From positions 132,888 through 196,887 of the forward strand of contig JBFNNX010000026.1 of the NCBI GenBank assembly GCA_040791665.1: DNA of 64,000 bases, given 5' to 3'. Each line of letters starts with the position of its first letter. Position 1 is the stretch's first letter. Position numbers and translations under genes: made by a program. Below the pieces are notes generated by a model, which was not told the DNA's origin, ran no database searches, and was given only the letters and a program-made list of their open reading frames with translations. Origin of the DNA: Thiodiazotropha sp040791665. GTDB lineage: Bacteria > Pseudomonadota > Gammaproteobacteria > Chromatiales > Chromatiaceae. Of the stretch, positions 43,849 to 52,624 are shown piece after piece.

Positions 43849-45255
43849 GTGGTTGAAAAGATCCTTTTTCTGACCGGCTCCCTGGCTGAGAAGCAGCTCA
43901 ACCGGGTGTTGCAGGAGATGGCCTCTGAGGCGTTCGAGTGGCGGGTGTACAATCTCGGCCTCAAGGTGGCGGCGCTGATGACCGCCGATATGATTAAACG
44001 CCGCCTCAATGAGGTCGGTGATGCGCAACGGATCCTGGTGCCGGGTCGCTGTCGGGGTAATCTGGAGGAACTGAGCCATCACTTCGGCATTCCCGTAGAA
44101 CGGGGTCCGGAGGAGTTGATGGATCTGCCCCGCTTTTTCGGTTACGAAGGCAAGACACCCGATCTCGACAGCTACGATGTGCGAATCTTCGCGGAAATCG
44201 TCGACGCCCCCAATCTCAGTATCGAGGTAATCCTGCAACAGGCTGCGGCGTATGCAGCCGATGGTGCCGATGTCATCGATCTTGGCTGTCTGCCGGATAC
44301 ACCTTTTCCCCATCTTGCCGACGGCGTGCGGGCCCTCAAGGCTGCCGGCTACCGGGTCAGTGTCGATTCCATGCAGAGCGAAGAGTTGCTGGCCGGCGGG
44401 GAAGCGGGTGCCGACTTCCTGCTCAGTCTGCATGAGCGTAATCTATGGATAGCCGACAAGGTGGCATCCAAGCCTGTACTGATTCCGTCCAAGCCGGGTG
44501 ATCTCGACTCCCTACAGCGAGCCATGCAGCGGCTCGATGACCAGGGGCGCGCCTACATCGCCGATCCCATCCTCGATCCCATTCACTTCGGTTTCACCGA
44601 ATCCATCGTCCGCTATCAACGTTTACGAAGCGATCACCCGGACACGGAGATCATGATGGGGGTGGGTAATATCACGGAGTTGACCGAGGCCGATACCACC
44701 GGCATCAACGCGGTGATGATGGGTATCATCTCGGAGCTTCATATCACCAACATCCTTACCACGCAGGTCAGCCCTCACTGCCGCAGCGCGGTGCGCGAAG
44801 CGGATGCGGCACGACGTATCATGTACTGGGCGCGCCAGCAGAACAGCCTGCCGAAACAGGTCGACAGCCGCCTTACAGGTCTGCACGAAATAAAACCGTA
44901 TCCCTATACCTTCACCCAGATCAGTGAGCTGGCCGCCGACATCCGCGACCCTAATTTCCGCATCCAGGTCAGCGACGAGGGCATCCATCTCTACAACAGG
45001 GACGGTCTGATCACCCACCAGGATCCCTTCGATTTCTATCCTCAGCTGGGTGTCGAAGAGAATGGCGGGCATGCATTCTATCTGGGTGTCGAGCTGGCTC
45101 GGTCACAGATCGCCCATCAACTCGGTAAACGTTATGTGCAGGATCAACCGTTACGTTGGGGCTCTGCCCTGGCAGAGGTCGAGCAGGATATGAATCGCCA
45201 GCAGGAACCGGGCACTACCATGAAAAAAACCAGTCAGGCCGGGAAGCGCTCATGA
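43849..45255 (+). CDS. Dihydropteroate-synthase-like protein of the H4MPT pathway (DUF6513-type)
   Basis: 468 residues from GTG 43849, with GAGGGAG 7 nt upstream. The N-terminal domain (ILFLTGSLAEKQLNRVLQEM) precedes a TIM-barrel part with DGADVIDLGCLPDTPFPHLA, VSVDSMQSEELL and GMGVGN-like GVGNITELTEADTTGINAVM. Family members in archaea and H4MPT-bearing bacteria are thought to join the pterin to the beta-RFA moiety in place of folate-type dihydropteroate synthase. Stop overlaps the next start (ATGA). Confidence 0.87.
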   Translation: MVEKILFLTGSLAEKQLNRVLQEMASEAFEWRVYNLGLKVAALMTADMIKRRLNEVGDAQRILVPGRCRGNLEELSHHFGIPVERGPEELMDLPRFFGYEGKTPDLDSYDVRIFAEIVDAPNLSIEVILQQAAAYAADGADVIDLGCLPDTPFPHLADGVRALKAAGYRVSVDSMQSEELLAGGEAGADFLLSLHERNLWIADKVASKPVLIPSKPGDLDSLQRAMQRLDDQGRAYIADPILDPIHFGFTESIVRYQRLRSDHPDTEIMMGVGNITELTEADTTGINAVMMGIISELHITNILTTQVSPHCRSAVREADAARRIMYWARQQNSLPKQVDSRLTGLHEIKPYPYTFTQISELAADIRDPNFRIQVSDEGIHLYNRDGLITHQDPFDFYPQLGVEENGGHAFYLGVELARSQIAHQLGKRYVQDQPLRWGSALAEVEQDMNRQQEPGTTMKKTSQAGKRS

Positions 45256-45821
45256 TCAACGAAGTTATCGTCACCAGTCGCAGCAGGGAAGGTGAAAATC
45301 AGATTGCGCCCATGGGCATTGTCTGGCGGCAGGGAGAGGTCGTGATCGCGCCCTTCCGTCCCTCACGAACACTCGACAATATCCTCACCGGGGAGTGTGC
45401 CGTCATCAACTATTGCGATGATGTCAGAGTCTTCGCCGGCTGTCTCACAGGACGCTACGATTGGCCCCTGGTCGAGGCGGAAAAGGTGGCTGCGCCCCGG
45501 CTGGCCGATGCACTTGCCCACTGCGAGATTCGTCTGTTGAAGGTGGAGGAGGATCAGATCCGCCCGCGCCTGATCTGCAAACCGCTCCACGAAGCCAACC
45601 ACCGACCGTTCCAGGGATTCAATCGGGCCCAGGCGGCCGTGCTGGAGCTGGCAATTCTGGTCAGCCGTCTCGAGCGTCTGCCGCCTGAAAAGATCGGGGC
45701 CGAACTCGCCTACCATACCATCGCCATGGAAAAGACCGCTGGCCGACGGGAGCAGGAAGCCTGGGCGTGGTTGATGGCACGCGTGGACGAGTTCCGGCAG
45801 CAGAAGGAGGATGCGTTATGA
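45252..45821 (+). CDS. DUF447-family flavin-binding-fold protein
   Basis: 189 residues from ATG 45252. Matches the DUF447 pattern: NEVIVTSRSREGENQIAPMG, FRPSRTLDNILTGECAVINY, RPFQGFNRAQAAVLELAIL. The fold is an FMN split-barrel. The family is nearly confined to organisms with H4MPT or methanofuran; reaction unknown, and a reduction step in cofactor synthesis is possible. ATGA overlaps on both sides. Confidence 0.85.
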   Translation: MINEVIVTSRSREGENQIAPMGIVWRQGEVVIAPFRPSRTLDNILTGECAVINYCDDVRVFAGCLTGRYDWPLVEAEKVAAPRLADALAHCEIRLLKVEEDQIRPRLICKPLHEANHRPFQGFNRAQAAVLELAILVSRLERLPPEKIGAELAYHTIAMEKTAGRREQEAWAWLMARVDEFRQQKEDAL

Positions 45822-46534
45822 CGCGCATGTTGGCCAGTGTTGTCGACTGGCGGGAACTTGAATCGGCCATTGAAGCCGGCGTGGACATCATCGATTTGAA
45901 GAATCCACACTCGGGTGCATTGGGTGCGCTCCCGGTCGAGACGATTCGCAACCTGGCGGCCCGCTGCGCCGGCCGTTGTCCGGTCAGCGCCACTGTCGGC
46001 GATCTACCTGCCGACCCACAACAACTCGTTCAGGCTATTGACCGGACCGCCGAATGCGGGGTGGACTATGTCAAGGTCGGTTTCTTCTCCAGTACAAACC
46101 TGTCCCGATGCCTGCAGGCCATCGCCGGGCTCACCCATAGGCATGACGTGGTAGCTGTCCTTTTCGCGGATCGTGAACCGCCGCTGAAGAGGTTGCGTGA
46201 ATTCGCCGACTTCGGTTTTCGCGGTGTCATGCTGGATACGGCTGGCAAGGGTGGGGGAGGGTTGTTGGACCACATGGGTCCGTACCGGCTCGAGCGTTTC
46301 GTGACCGAGGTCAGAGCATTGGACATGCTCAGCGGTCTCGCTGGATCTCTGCGATTGGAGGATATTCCCCAACTGCAATCACTGCTGCCCGACTATCTCG
46401 GCTTTCGCGGTGCGCTATGCGAAGGGAGCGAGCGTACAGCCGGGATTGCACCACACCGGCTGCATGAGATTCATGATGCATTCGCACAAACACCTCCGCA
46501 CGCAGACCGTACCGTGCTGGAGTTGAGACGATGA
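45818..46534 (+). CDS. mfnB: (5-formylfuran-3-yl)methyl phosphate synthase
   Basis: 238 residues from ATG 45818. Family signature ASVVDWRELESAIEAGVDII followed by DLKNPHSGALGA, with the Schiff-base-type Lys; VDYVKVGFF and VMLDTAGKGGGGLLDHM also conserved. It makes the furan ring precursor of methylofuran from two glyceraldehyde 3-phosphates. It is coupled to the DUF447 gene. Confidence 0.94.
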   Translation: MTRMLASVVDWRELESAIEAGVDIIDLKNPHSGALGALPVETIRNLAARCAGRCPVSATVGDLPADPQQLVQAIDRTAECGVDYVKVGFFSSTNLSRCLQAIAGLTHRHDVVAVLFADREPPLKRLREFADFGFRGVMLDTAGKGGGGLLDHMGPYRLERFVTEVRALDMLSGLAGSLRLEDIPQLQSLLPDYLGFRGALCEGSERTAGIAPHRLHEIHDAFAQTPPHADRTVLELRR

Positions 46535-46576
46535 CTCTCAAACTCATCACTGTCACACAAGATAGGTCGAAATACC

Positions 46577-46699
46577 ATGACCATACTGGAGAATCAATCC
46601 TGCGGAAAGAGTATGGCTAAGATGGTTATCACAGAGAGTGGAGTGAAAACGAAAGCGCGCATCGGCAGTCGAAAACCGGTGCGGGATGGACGGCATTGA
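46577..46699 (+). CDS. Possible 40-residue basic protein coupled to nucleotidyltransferase gene
   Basis: An ATG opens 40 codons (MTILENQSCGKSMAKMVITE then a basic tail VKTKARIGSRKPVRDGRH). Its TGA overlaps the TTG start of the next gene in TTGA, a coupling arrangement. The ribosome site is weak. It may be a small real protein or a translated leader. Confidence 0.35.
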   Translation: MTILENQSCGKSMAKMVITESGVKTKARIGSRKPVRDGRH

Positions 46700-47640
46700 G
46701 CAGTTACCAGCCGAAGGATTTTATCGAGACAGCCGAGGGACTGGTGTTCGCGGTAGTGACAGCGGATCTGGATGAAGAAAGGGTACTTGCGACACTGCGC
46801 TATCGACGAATCCCAGGTGGGTATCAAAAACTATCGACCCGGGATGGCGAAGAACTGCTAAAAAATCACTACCCTCAATATATTCACTATTCAAAGGCAA
46901 GAGACGTAACCCTGCATGGGGTGTACAGCGACCTGGTCTGTGTTCACCATCAACCGCGACAGAGGTTAGAGAAAATCCTCCAGCATACTCCGCATGACGA
47001 AATCGAAGAGAAATTACACCGTCTGATGGCCCTGTTTCAGTTGCACGGGGTGAATCCAAAAGAGATGGGGGTTACCGGCTCTCTGTTGATTGGCGCCCAA
47101 AAAAAATCTTCCGATATCGATCTGCTCTTCTACCTGTATGAGGAATTCACTAAGGCACGGGAGATCATCAAATTACTCTTGCACAGACGACAGTTGCAGC
47201 CGCTGGATGAAGCCCTGTGGCGAGATGCCTATGAGCGACGCGGTTGTTCACTAACATTTGATGAATATCTCTGGCACGAAAAGCGAAAATACAACAAGGC
47301 TGCGATCGGGGGGATAAAGTTCGATATAACGCTACTGAACAAAAACTCTTGGCAGGATCTGCTACGTTACAGGAAACAGGGCATTGTCAATCTCAAAGTC
47401 GGCATTGTCGACGACAGTCACAGCTTCGCTTATCCCGCCCGTTACAGGCTGGATCATCCCACCATACAGGAGGCTGTCAGCTACACCGCTACCTATGTGG
47501 GTCAGGCCAAGCGGGGGGAACATGTGGAGATTCGGGGACAGTTGGAGGTCTCGGCACTCGGCCATCTTCGCGTCGTCATTGGCGCCAATAGGGAGGCAAC
47601 CGATGAATATATTAAAGTGTTATCTTTACCGCAGGATTGA
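46696..47640 (+). CDS. Nucleotidyltransferase-fold protein (archaeal-type)
   Basis: 314 residues from TTG 46696, the only start in this open frame. Pol-beta-type motif GVTGSLLIGAQKKSSDIDLL, with GS and DxD residues, and a third acidic strand in GGIKFDITLL. The arrangement recalls a predicted nucleotidyltransferase family common in archaea, here at the end of an H4MPT operon. Substrate unknown. The next gene's ribosome site lies inside its 3' end. Confidence 0.75.
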   Translation: MSSYQPKDFIETAEGLVFAVVTADLDEERVLATLRYRRIPGGYQKLSTRDGEELLKNHYPQYIHYSKARDVTLHGVYSDLVCVHHQPRQRLEKILQHTPHDEIEEKLHRLMALFQLHGVNPKEMGVTGSLLIGAQKKSSDIDLLFYLYEEFTKAREIIKLLLHRRQLQPLDEALWRDAYERRGCSLTFDEYLWHEKRKYNKAAIGGIKFDITLLNKNSWQDLLRYRKQGIVNLKVGIVDDSHSFAYPARYRLDHPTIQEAVSYTATYVGQAKRGEHVEIRGQLEVSALGHLRVVIGANREATDEYIKVLSLPQD

Positions 47641-48160
47641 GAGTTCGAAAATCATACAGCTGGCAGTTGCCATGTCTATGATCGCTTGTTTCATTTCACC
47701 CACTACGACGAAAGCGGCGCAAATGGAAAGACTCGTTGTGCTTCCTTTCGAGATCGTCGACAACACCCCGGTTACCGGGAGTGATAATCATCATGAGAAA
47801 TTGCTGGAAAAACTCACCAGCTTTATTGGCGAGTCAATCGACAACGAGGGCATATTTGATGTGGTCTCGCAAAAGCAAGTGAACGACGTGGTAAATGCCG
47901 CCCATTTGGGTACCTATATACACACTTGTAATCATTGTGAATACGATCTGGCCAAAAAGGTTGAAGGCGACAAGGTAATGATAGGCTGGATTTATAAAAT
48001 GAGCATTCTCATACTGACCATGCACATCGAGGTCAAGGATGTGGAGAGTAAAAAAACAGTGATCAGTAAGGCCTATGATTTCAGGGGGGACAATGAGAAG
48101 GCTTGGTTGCGCGCAGCCAAGTACATGGTGCGCGATCTGGGAGAAATGTTCGGGAAGTGA
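47603..48160 (+). CDS. Secreted DUF2380/DUF3280-like protein
   Basis: 185 residues from ATG 47603, with GGGAGG 6 nt upstream; it overlaps the previous gene by 38 nt. The export segment (IIQLAVAMSMIACFISPTTT) ends near KAAQ. The mature part MERLVVLPFEIVDNTP, FDVVSQKQVNDVV and the CxxC in THTCNHCEYDLAKKV-like region (HTCNHCEY) resemble secreted proteins found with PQQ/C1 genes. Function unknown. Confidence 0.75.
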   Translation: MNILKCYLYRRIESSKIIQLAVAMSMIACFISPTTTKAAQMERLVVLPFEIVDNTPVTGSDNHHEKLLEKLTSFIGESIDNEGIFDVVSQKQVNDVVNAAHLGTYIHTCNHCEYDLAKKVEGDKVMIGWIYKMSILILTMHIEVKDVESKKTVISKAYDFRGDNEKAWLRAAKYMVRDLGEMFGK

Positions 48161-48240
48161 TCCTATCGGTTGTAACTATACATTGCAGGGCCTCTGTTGC
48201 ATTATGTTTTTCTCCAGGGTTGTTTGTTAATCTACAGTGA

Positions 48241-49410
48241 ATGAAACAGTTTAAGACCACCCACGATCTGGCCATCAATGGCGCCGAGCCGGCGTTTACT
48301 GAACCTCTCCACGTCGGCCGTCCCTCTATCGGCGATCGGGAACTGTTTTTACGCTTCACGAATGAGATTCTCGACCGGCAATGGCTGACGAATAACGGCC
48401 CTGTGGTTCAAGAACTTGAAGGGCGTATCGCCGATTATCACGATGTTTCCCATTGTGTGGCAATGTGCAGCGGTACGGTCGCCTTGGAAATTGCGATCCG
48501 TGCATTGCAATTGAAGGGAGAGGTGATTATTCCTTCATATACTTTCATCGCCACGGCCCATGCGCTCCATTGGCAGGCGATCACACCGATATTTGCCGAT
48601 ATCGACCCACATACACACAATCTCGATCCTGCTTCAGTCAGGTGCATGATATCACCGCGCACCACAGGTATTATCGGTGTGCATCTCTGGGGAAGGATTG
48701 CCGCAGTGGAAGCACTGCAGACAATCGCAGATGACTATAAATTAAAACTGATGTTCGATGCCGCACATGCATTTGGCTGTACCCATGCCGGGACAAAAGT
48801 CGGCAATTTCGGCAGCTGTGAGGTATTAAGCTTCCACGCTACGAAATTTTTCCATACCTTTGAAGGCGGAGCCGTTCTTACCAATGACGATGAATTGGCT
48901 GAAACCATGAGGTTGATGCGAAATTTCGGTTTTTCCGGTGTCGACAACGTTATTCACCCTGGCACAAACGGTAAAATGACGGAAATTGCAGCGGCAATGG
49001 GGTTAACCAATCTCCAATCCATAGATAAGGTCATCGATCATAACCGATCTGTATATCAGGCCTACAGCAAGGCACTTGCTGATATTACAACAGTACAGTT
49101 GCTTGCATATGACGAACGGGAATCCAACAACTTTCAATATGTGGTTCTTGAGGTGAGGGAAAACTCGCCAGTAACGCGTGATCAGGTTATAGATGCGCTA
49201 CAGGCTGAAAACGTATTGGCAAGACGCTATTTCTGGCCCGGGTGTCATCGAAAAAAACCCTATTCGGATCTCTATCCAAAAGCCAGTCGTTTTCTCGTCA
49301 ATAGCGAACAGGTTTCAGAACGGGTAATCGTGTTACCGACAGGGCCGGATATGGATGATGAGAAGGTTGATACGCTTGCTTCAATTATCAGGGTAGTGAC
49401 CGGTGTGTAA
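48241..49410 (+). CDS. DegT/DnrJ/EryC1/StrS-family PLP aminotransferase
   Basis: 389 residues. PLP-binding Lys 202 in SFHATKFFHTFEGGA; also IPSYTFIATAHALHW and DAAHAFGC with the Asp pairing to PLP nitrogen. The family aminates nucleotide-linked keto-sugars. The first gene of the accessory modification locus; no ribosome site is evident right at the ATG. Convergent with the sulfotransferase gene. Confidence 0.93.
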   Translation: MKQFKTTHDLAINGAEPAFTEPLHVGRPSIGDRELFLRFTNEILDRQWLTNNGPVVQELEGRIADYHDVSHCVAMCSGTVALEIAIRALQLKGEVIIPSYTFIATAHALHWQAITPIFADIDPHTHNLDPASVRCMISPRTTGIIGVHLWGRIAAVEALQTIADDYKLKLMFDAAHAFGCTHAGTKVGNFGSCEVLSFHATKFFHTFEGGAVLTNDDELAETMRLMRNFGFSGVDNVIHPGTNGKMTEIAAAMGLTNLQSIDKVIDHNRSVYQAYSKALADITTVQLLAYDERESNNFQYVVLEVRENSPVTRDQVIDALQAENVLARRYFWPGCHRKKPYSDLYPKASRFLVNSEQVSERVIVLPTGPDMDDEKVDTLASIIRVVTGV

Positions 49411-49420
49411 TGCTAAACGG

Positions 49421-50431
49421 TTACTCGAAAGCCGAATAGACAGCTTCAAGTGATTTAACACTGTCGGAATAGGAATCGTTGCTGTTACTGAATCTCATTT
49501 GTCCCCTGTAGCGCTCGGGTATGGTGTAATCCTGTTGGGACAGTCTTTCATAAATGAGTTCATAGACCGCTTCCGGGGTTTCACAAAACTGCTCATAGTC
49601 AACCGATAGCCATCGCTCGCTTGGCATTTTTTCAAAACTGTTCGCAATGGCCTGACGTGTGAAATGGATCTGCGCAGCGACCTCATGCTCCGGTGTGTTC
49701 AGCGTCAAGGCATCATATTCCGGCGGCTTGAATCCCCACCATAAACGACGATCCCCCCTGAATCGTTCACGCGCTTTCAAAATGGAGAGCATTTGATAGG
49801 CGGGTTCACGGCGAACATGTATAAACAGGATTTTGCCGAATAGCCGGTTGATAAAGTCAAGATTCCAATTGACGATGATGCCCTTCATGGCAAAAGGCTT
49901 TGCGAAGACCGATTCGACAGCCGCCAGTTCCTTAACAAAATTACGGGTGTCTGCCGCTTTCTGTTTCGATTCATCGAGATAGGGGCAATCATCAAAATCG
50001 AAAAAACGCCGCCAGAAGTACCAGAATACATTGGGTGCGGCCAGACTGTCAGTTTTACCGAGATCGGAGGCGAAACTGCTCTGCATGGTGTAGGGTCGTA
50101 TATCTTTGAAGTCATTCTTATATTGATATTTCGGATTGACCAGCATTTCATGGATGAGCGCACCGATATAGGGGGCCTTATAGAAACGGGCGATCAGATT
50201 TGATGGATATCCGAAACGACCGCTGGCCGCCAGCCATTGCATCATCAGTGTTGTGCCGGAACGGGGGCCGCCCACGACCAATATCAGCGGCAGTTCCGGG
50301 GCTTCGAATTTAGCAAGCTCTTGCCCAGCAGCTCTCCGTAAAATGTCATTGAGCCGCCTGATCAGGTTCTCTAATTCGGGATTGCGGCGAAATGCGTCAG
50401 TTCTGGATTCATTGCCCATTTCTTGCGACAT
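49421..50431 (-). CDS. Sulfotransferase-family protein
   Basis: 336 residues from ATG 50431. The PAPS 5'-phosphosulfate loop is LVVGGPRSGTTLMMQWL (residues about 51-67), and the 3'-phosphate region is suggested by ILFIHVRREPAYQMLSI. It would transfer sulfate from PAPS to a sugar, lipid or protein acceptor in the cytoplasm. It follows a methyltransferase gene by 29 bp on the same strand. Confidence 0.88.
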   Translation of the reverse strand: MSQEMGNESRTDAFRRNPELENLIRRLNDILRRAAGQELAKFEAPELPLILVVGGPRSGTTLMMQWLAASGRFGYPSNLIARFYKAPYIGALIHEMLVNPKYQYKNDFKDIRPYTMQSSFASDLGKTDSLAAPNVFWYFWRRFFDFDDCPYLDESKQKAADTRNFVKELAAVESVFAKPFAMKGIIVNWNLDFINRLFGKILFIHVRREPAYQMLSILKARERFRGDRRLWWGFKPPEYDALTLNTPEHEVAAQIHFTRQAIANSFEKMPSERWLSVDYEQFCETPEAVYELIYERLSQQDYTIPERYRGQMRFSNSNDSYSDSVKSLEAVYSAFE

Positions 50432-50460
50432 GGCTGTTTCTCGTAGTTTGATACCGACAT

Positions 50461-51246
50461 CTAAGGCCAATAGGCCATAAAACCCTCTGCTGTATGCCAC
50501 CCCGCTATAGAGGCCAGTTCTGGCTTTCCCCTGAGCAGCTGTTTGAGCGATTTGCGAAACCACACCCATAACCGCGCTTCCACCACGTACAGTGAGGAGC
50601 GGAAACCCCATTGATCAAACAGCTGTGTCATGCCGCGGTTGGTATAAAAGATGGTGTGTACCGGCAGAAGGTAGAACCAACTGGGATCGCAGGGGATTTC
50701 TCCTCGAACCAAGGTGTGCAATCCCAGGCAACCATCCTCGGCAACGAGTCTTGCCAGGGTGTCCATACTGGATCGGTTGCGCAGATGTTCCAGTGTGGAT
50801 GTGGAAATTACCATGGAAAAATGGCCATGCGTCAAATCGGACTCCTGAAGATAGCCATTTCTTTTCCAGTAGCGATCATAGCAGTCCATCTTTCCTATCG
50901 TTCCTCCCAGCATCTCGGCGAGTTCACCCTCGCCACAACCATAGTCGAGCCAGGGTTCGCTGGTACTCAGGAGGCCAATGTCGGCAAGTTTCGACAAAAC
51001 CTTTGCTTGTTGTTCGAGCCGTACATGCCAGTTGGGATCGTCGGGGTTTTCACCACTGCCGCGATAGCTGCTGTGATAGGCATTGCAAACATTTTGCCAC
51101 TCATGTTCCGGAAGATCCAAAAGGGTTTGAGCATAGACGGTACCGCATGCTATGCAGCGCCGATAGTCCACTGTATCGAGACCGAAGCGGTCGAATTGTT
51201 TGCGGAAATAGTACTGCGTCGGAGCCGTGCATATATAACAATTCAT
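50461..51246 (-). CDS. Class I SAM-dependent methyltransferase with N-terminal zinc-ribbon-like segment
   Basis: 261 residues from ATG 51246. Cys pairs CYIC and CIAC near the N-terminus suggest a zinc ribbon typical of C-methyltransferase-like sugar modifiers. The SAM motif is PWLDYGCGEGELAEML and a post-motif ISTSTLEHLRNRS. Probably modifies a sugar or small moiety with the rest of the locus. A TTG at 51273 is a possible longer start. Confidence 0.85.
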   Translation of the reverse strand: MNCYICTAPTQYYFRKQFDRFGLDTVDYRRCIACGTVYAQTLLDLPEHEWQNVCNAYHSSYRGSGENPDDPNWHVRLEQQAKVLSKLADIGLLSTSEPWLDYGCGEGELAEMLGGTIGKMDCYDRYWKRNGYLQESDLTHGHFSMVISTSTLEHLRNRSSMDTLARLVAEDGCLGLHTLVRGEIPCDPSWFYLLPVHTIFYTNRGMTQLFDQWGFRSSLYVVEARLWVWFRKSLKQLLRGKPELASIAGWHTAEGFMAYWP

Positions 51247-51289
51247 TGTTGGTATACTAGCATCATCATTCAAATATTGACGAATTACG

Positions 51290-52624
51290 ATGCAACAAGA
51301 TAGTGAACAATTCTGGGACAGACGGCGAGAGACGCTTCCCGCCGATCAGCGCCAGGCATTAATTCTTGATCGCATCAAATATCAGTTGAACTATGCCTAT
51401 GAACGGATCCCCTTTTATCGCCGGCTCTATGACGCCAAAGGTGTACACCCTGATGCGATCAAGGATCTCAACGACTTTACAACCAAGGTGCCCATTGTCA
51501 CCAAAACCATGCTGCAACAGTCGCAACGCAACCACCCCCCATTCGGTGACTACCTGGGCGTTGATTTTTCCCAGGTCAAACGGATTCAGGGTACGTCGGG
51601 AACCACCGGCCAGCCTACGCTGTTTGCCATAAGCGGGGAGGATTGGGAGCATGTATCGGAGGCCCAGGCAATGCAGTGCTGGGCTGCCGGACTGAGGTCA
51701 TCGGATATCGTACAGATCGTGTTTCCTCTCAGCCTCTATGTCGGTGGCTGGGGATTGCTCGGAGCGGCTGAACGAATCGGTGCCAAGGTTCTACCGATGG
51801 CGGGAGGTAATACCGAACGCCAGATAGCCATGTTGCGACAGGTGGGCGCAAGCGTGATCTGTGGGACGCCTTCCTTTTGTCTGCATATCCTGGAGACTGC
51901 CCGCGGTATGGGAATAGAGTTGGCATCGAGCCGATTGCGCCTGGGGTTTTTTGGCGGTGAGCCGGGAGCGAGCATTCCCAGTGTGAAGCAACGACTCGAG
52001 TCGGGCTTTGGCATACGTGCCATCGATTTCGGCAATGTCGCAGAGCTCCATCCCTGTTCCAACATGGAGTGCTCTCACGGAGGCGGCATGCATGTCTATC
52101 AGGACGTGGATTACACCGAAGTGGTCAACCCGCAAAACCCGAATCAATCCTACGGCTACAACCGTAGAGGGGCGGTTGTCTACACCCATCTCTGGCGCAA
52201 ATCACAGCCCATGATCCGCTATTTCCCGGGCGATGAAACCCTCATGACCGATGAGCCCTGTGCCTGTGGCCGTACCTATCCCCGCATGCCTCACGGCATT
52301 ATCGGACGTCTTGACGATTTGATCATCGTGCGTGGCGTCAAGTTCTATCCAAGCGACGTTGAAGAGCTGTTGCGAGGATTGAATGGTATGGGGACCGAGT
52401 TCAGGATTTTTCTTGAACGCCAGGATGAACTGGATGAGGTCCGAATTGAGGCGGAATGTGAGATGAGTGTAGATACTGAACAATTTCAGGCTAGTGCCGA
52501 GCAGAAACTACAGAGTGCGTTGGGCTTGCGGGTGACTGTGATGCCAAAGGGACAAGGGCATTTTTCTCCTACACAATTCAAGGCGCGCCGTGTGATAGAC
52601 CGCAGGCCGGGTCAGAAGCAATGA
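51290..52624 (+). CDS. Phenylacetate-CoA ligase-family (PaaK-like) AMP-forming enzyme
   Basis: 444 residues. Motifs: RIQGTSGTTGQPTLF (phosphate loop), ICGTPSFCLHIL, RLGFFGGEPGAS, and YFPGDETLMTDEPCACGRTY with RLDDLIIVRGVKFYPSDVEE. Such PaaK relatives in surface-sugar loci activate an acyl group rather than phenylacetate; no phenylacetate genes are present. The NeuD-like acyltransferase follows with ATGA overlap, hinting at consecutive steps. Confidence 0.9.
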   Translation: MQQDSEQFWDRRRETLPADQRQALILDRIKYQLNYAYERIPFYRRLYDAKGVHPDAIKDLNDFTTKVPIVTKTMLQQSQRNHPPFGDYLGVDFSQVKRIQGTSGTTGQPTLFAISGEDWEHVSEAQAMQCWAAGLRSSDIVQIVFPLSLYVGGWGLLGAAERIGAKVLPMAGGNTERQIAMLRQVGASVICGTPSFCLHILETARGMGIELASSRLRLGFFGGEPGASIPSVKQRLESGFGIRAIDFGNVAELHPCSNMECSHGGGMHVYQDVDYTEVVNPQNPNQSYGYNRRGAVVYTHLWRKSQPMIRYFPGDETLMTDEPCACGRTYPRMPHGIIGRLDDLIIVRGVKFYPSDVEELLRGLNGMGTEFRIFLERQDELDEVRIEAECEMSVDTEQFQASAEQKLQSALGLRVTVMPKGQGHFSPTQFKARRVIDRRPGQKQ

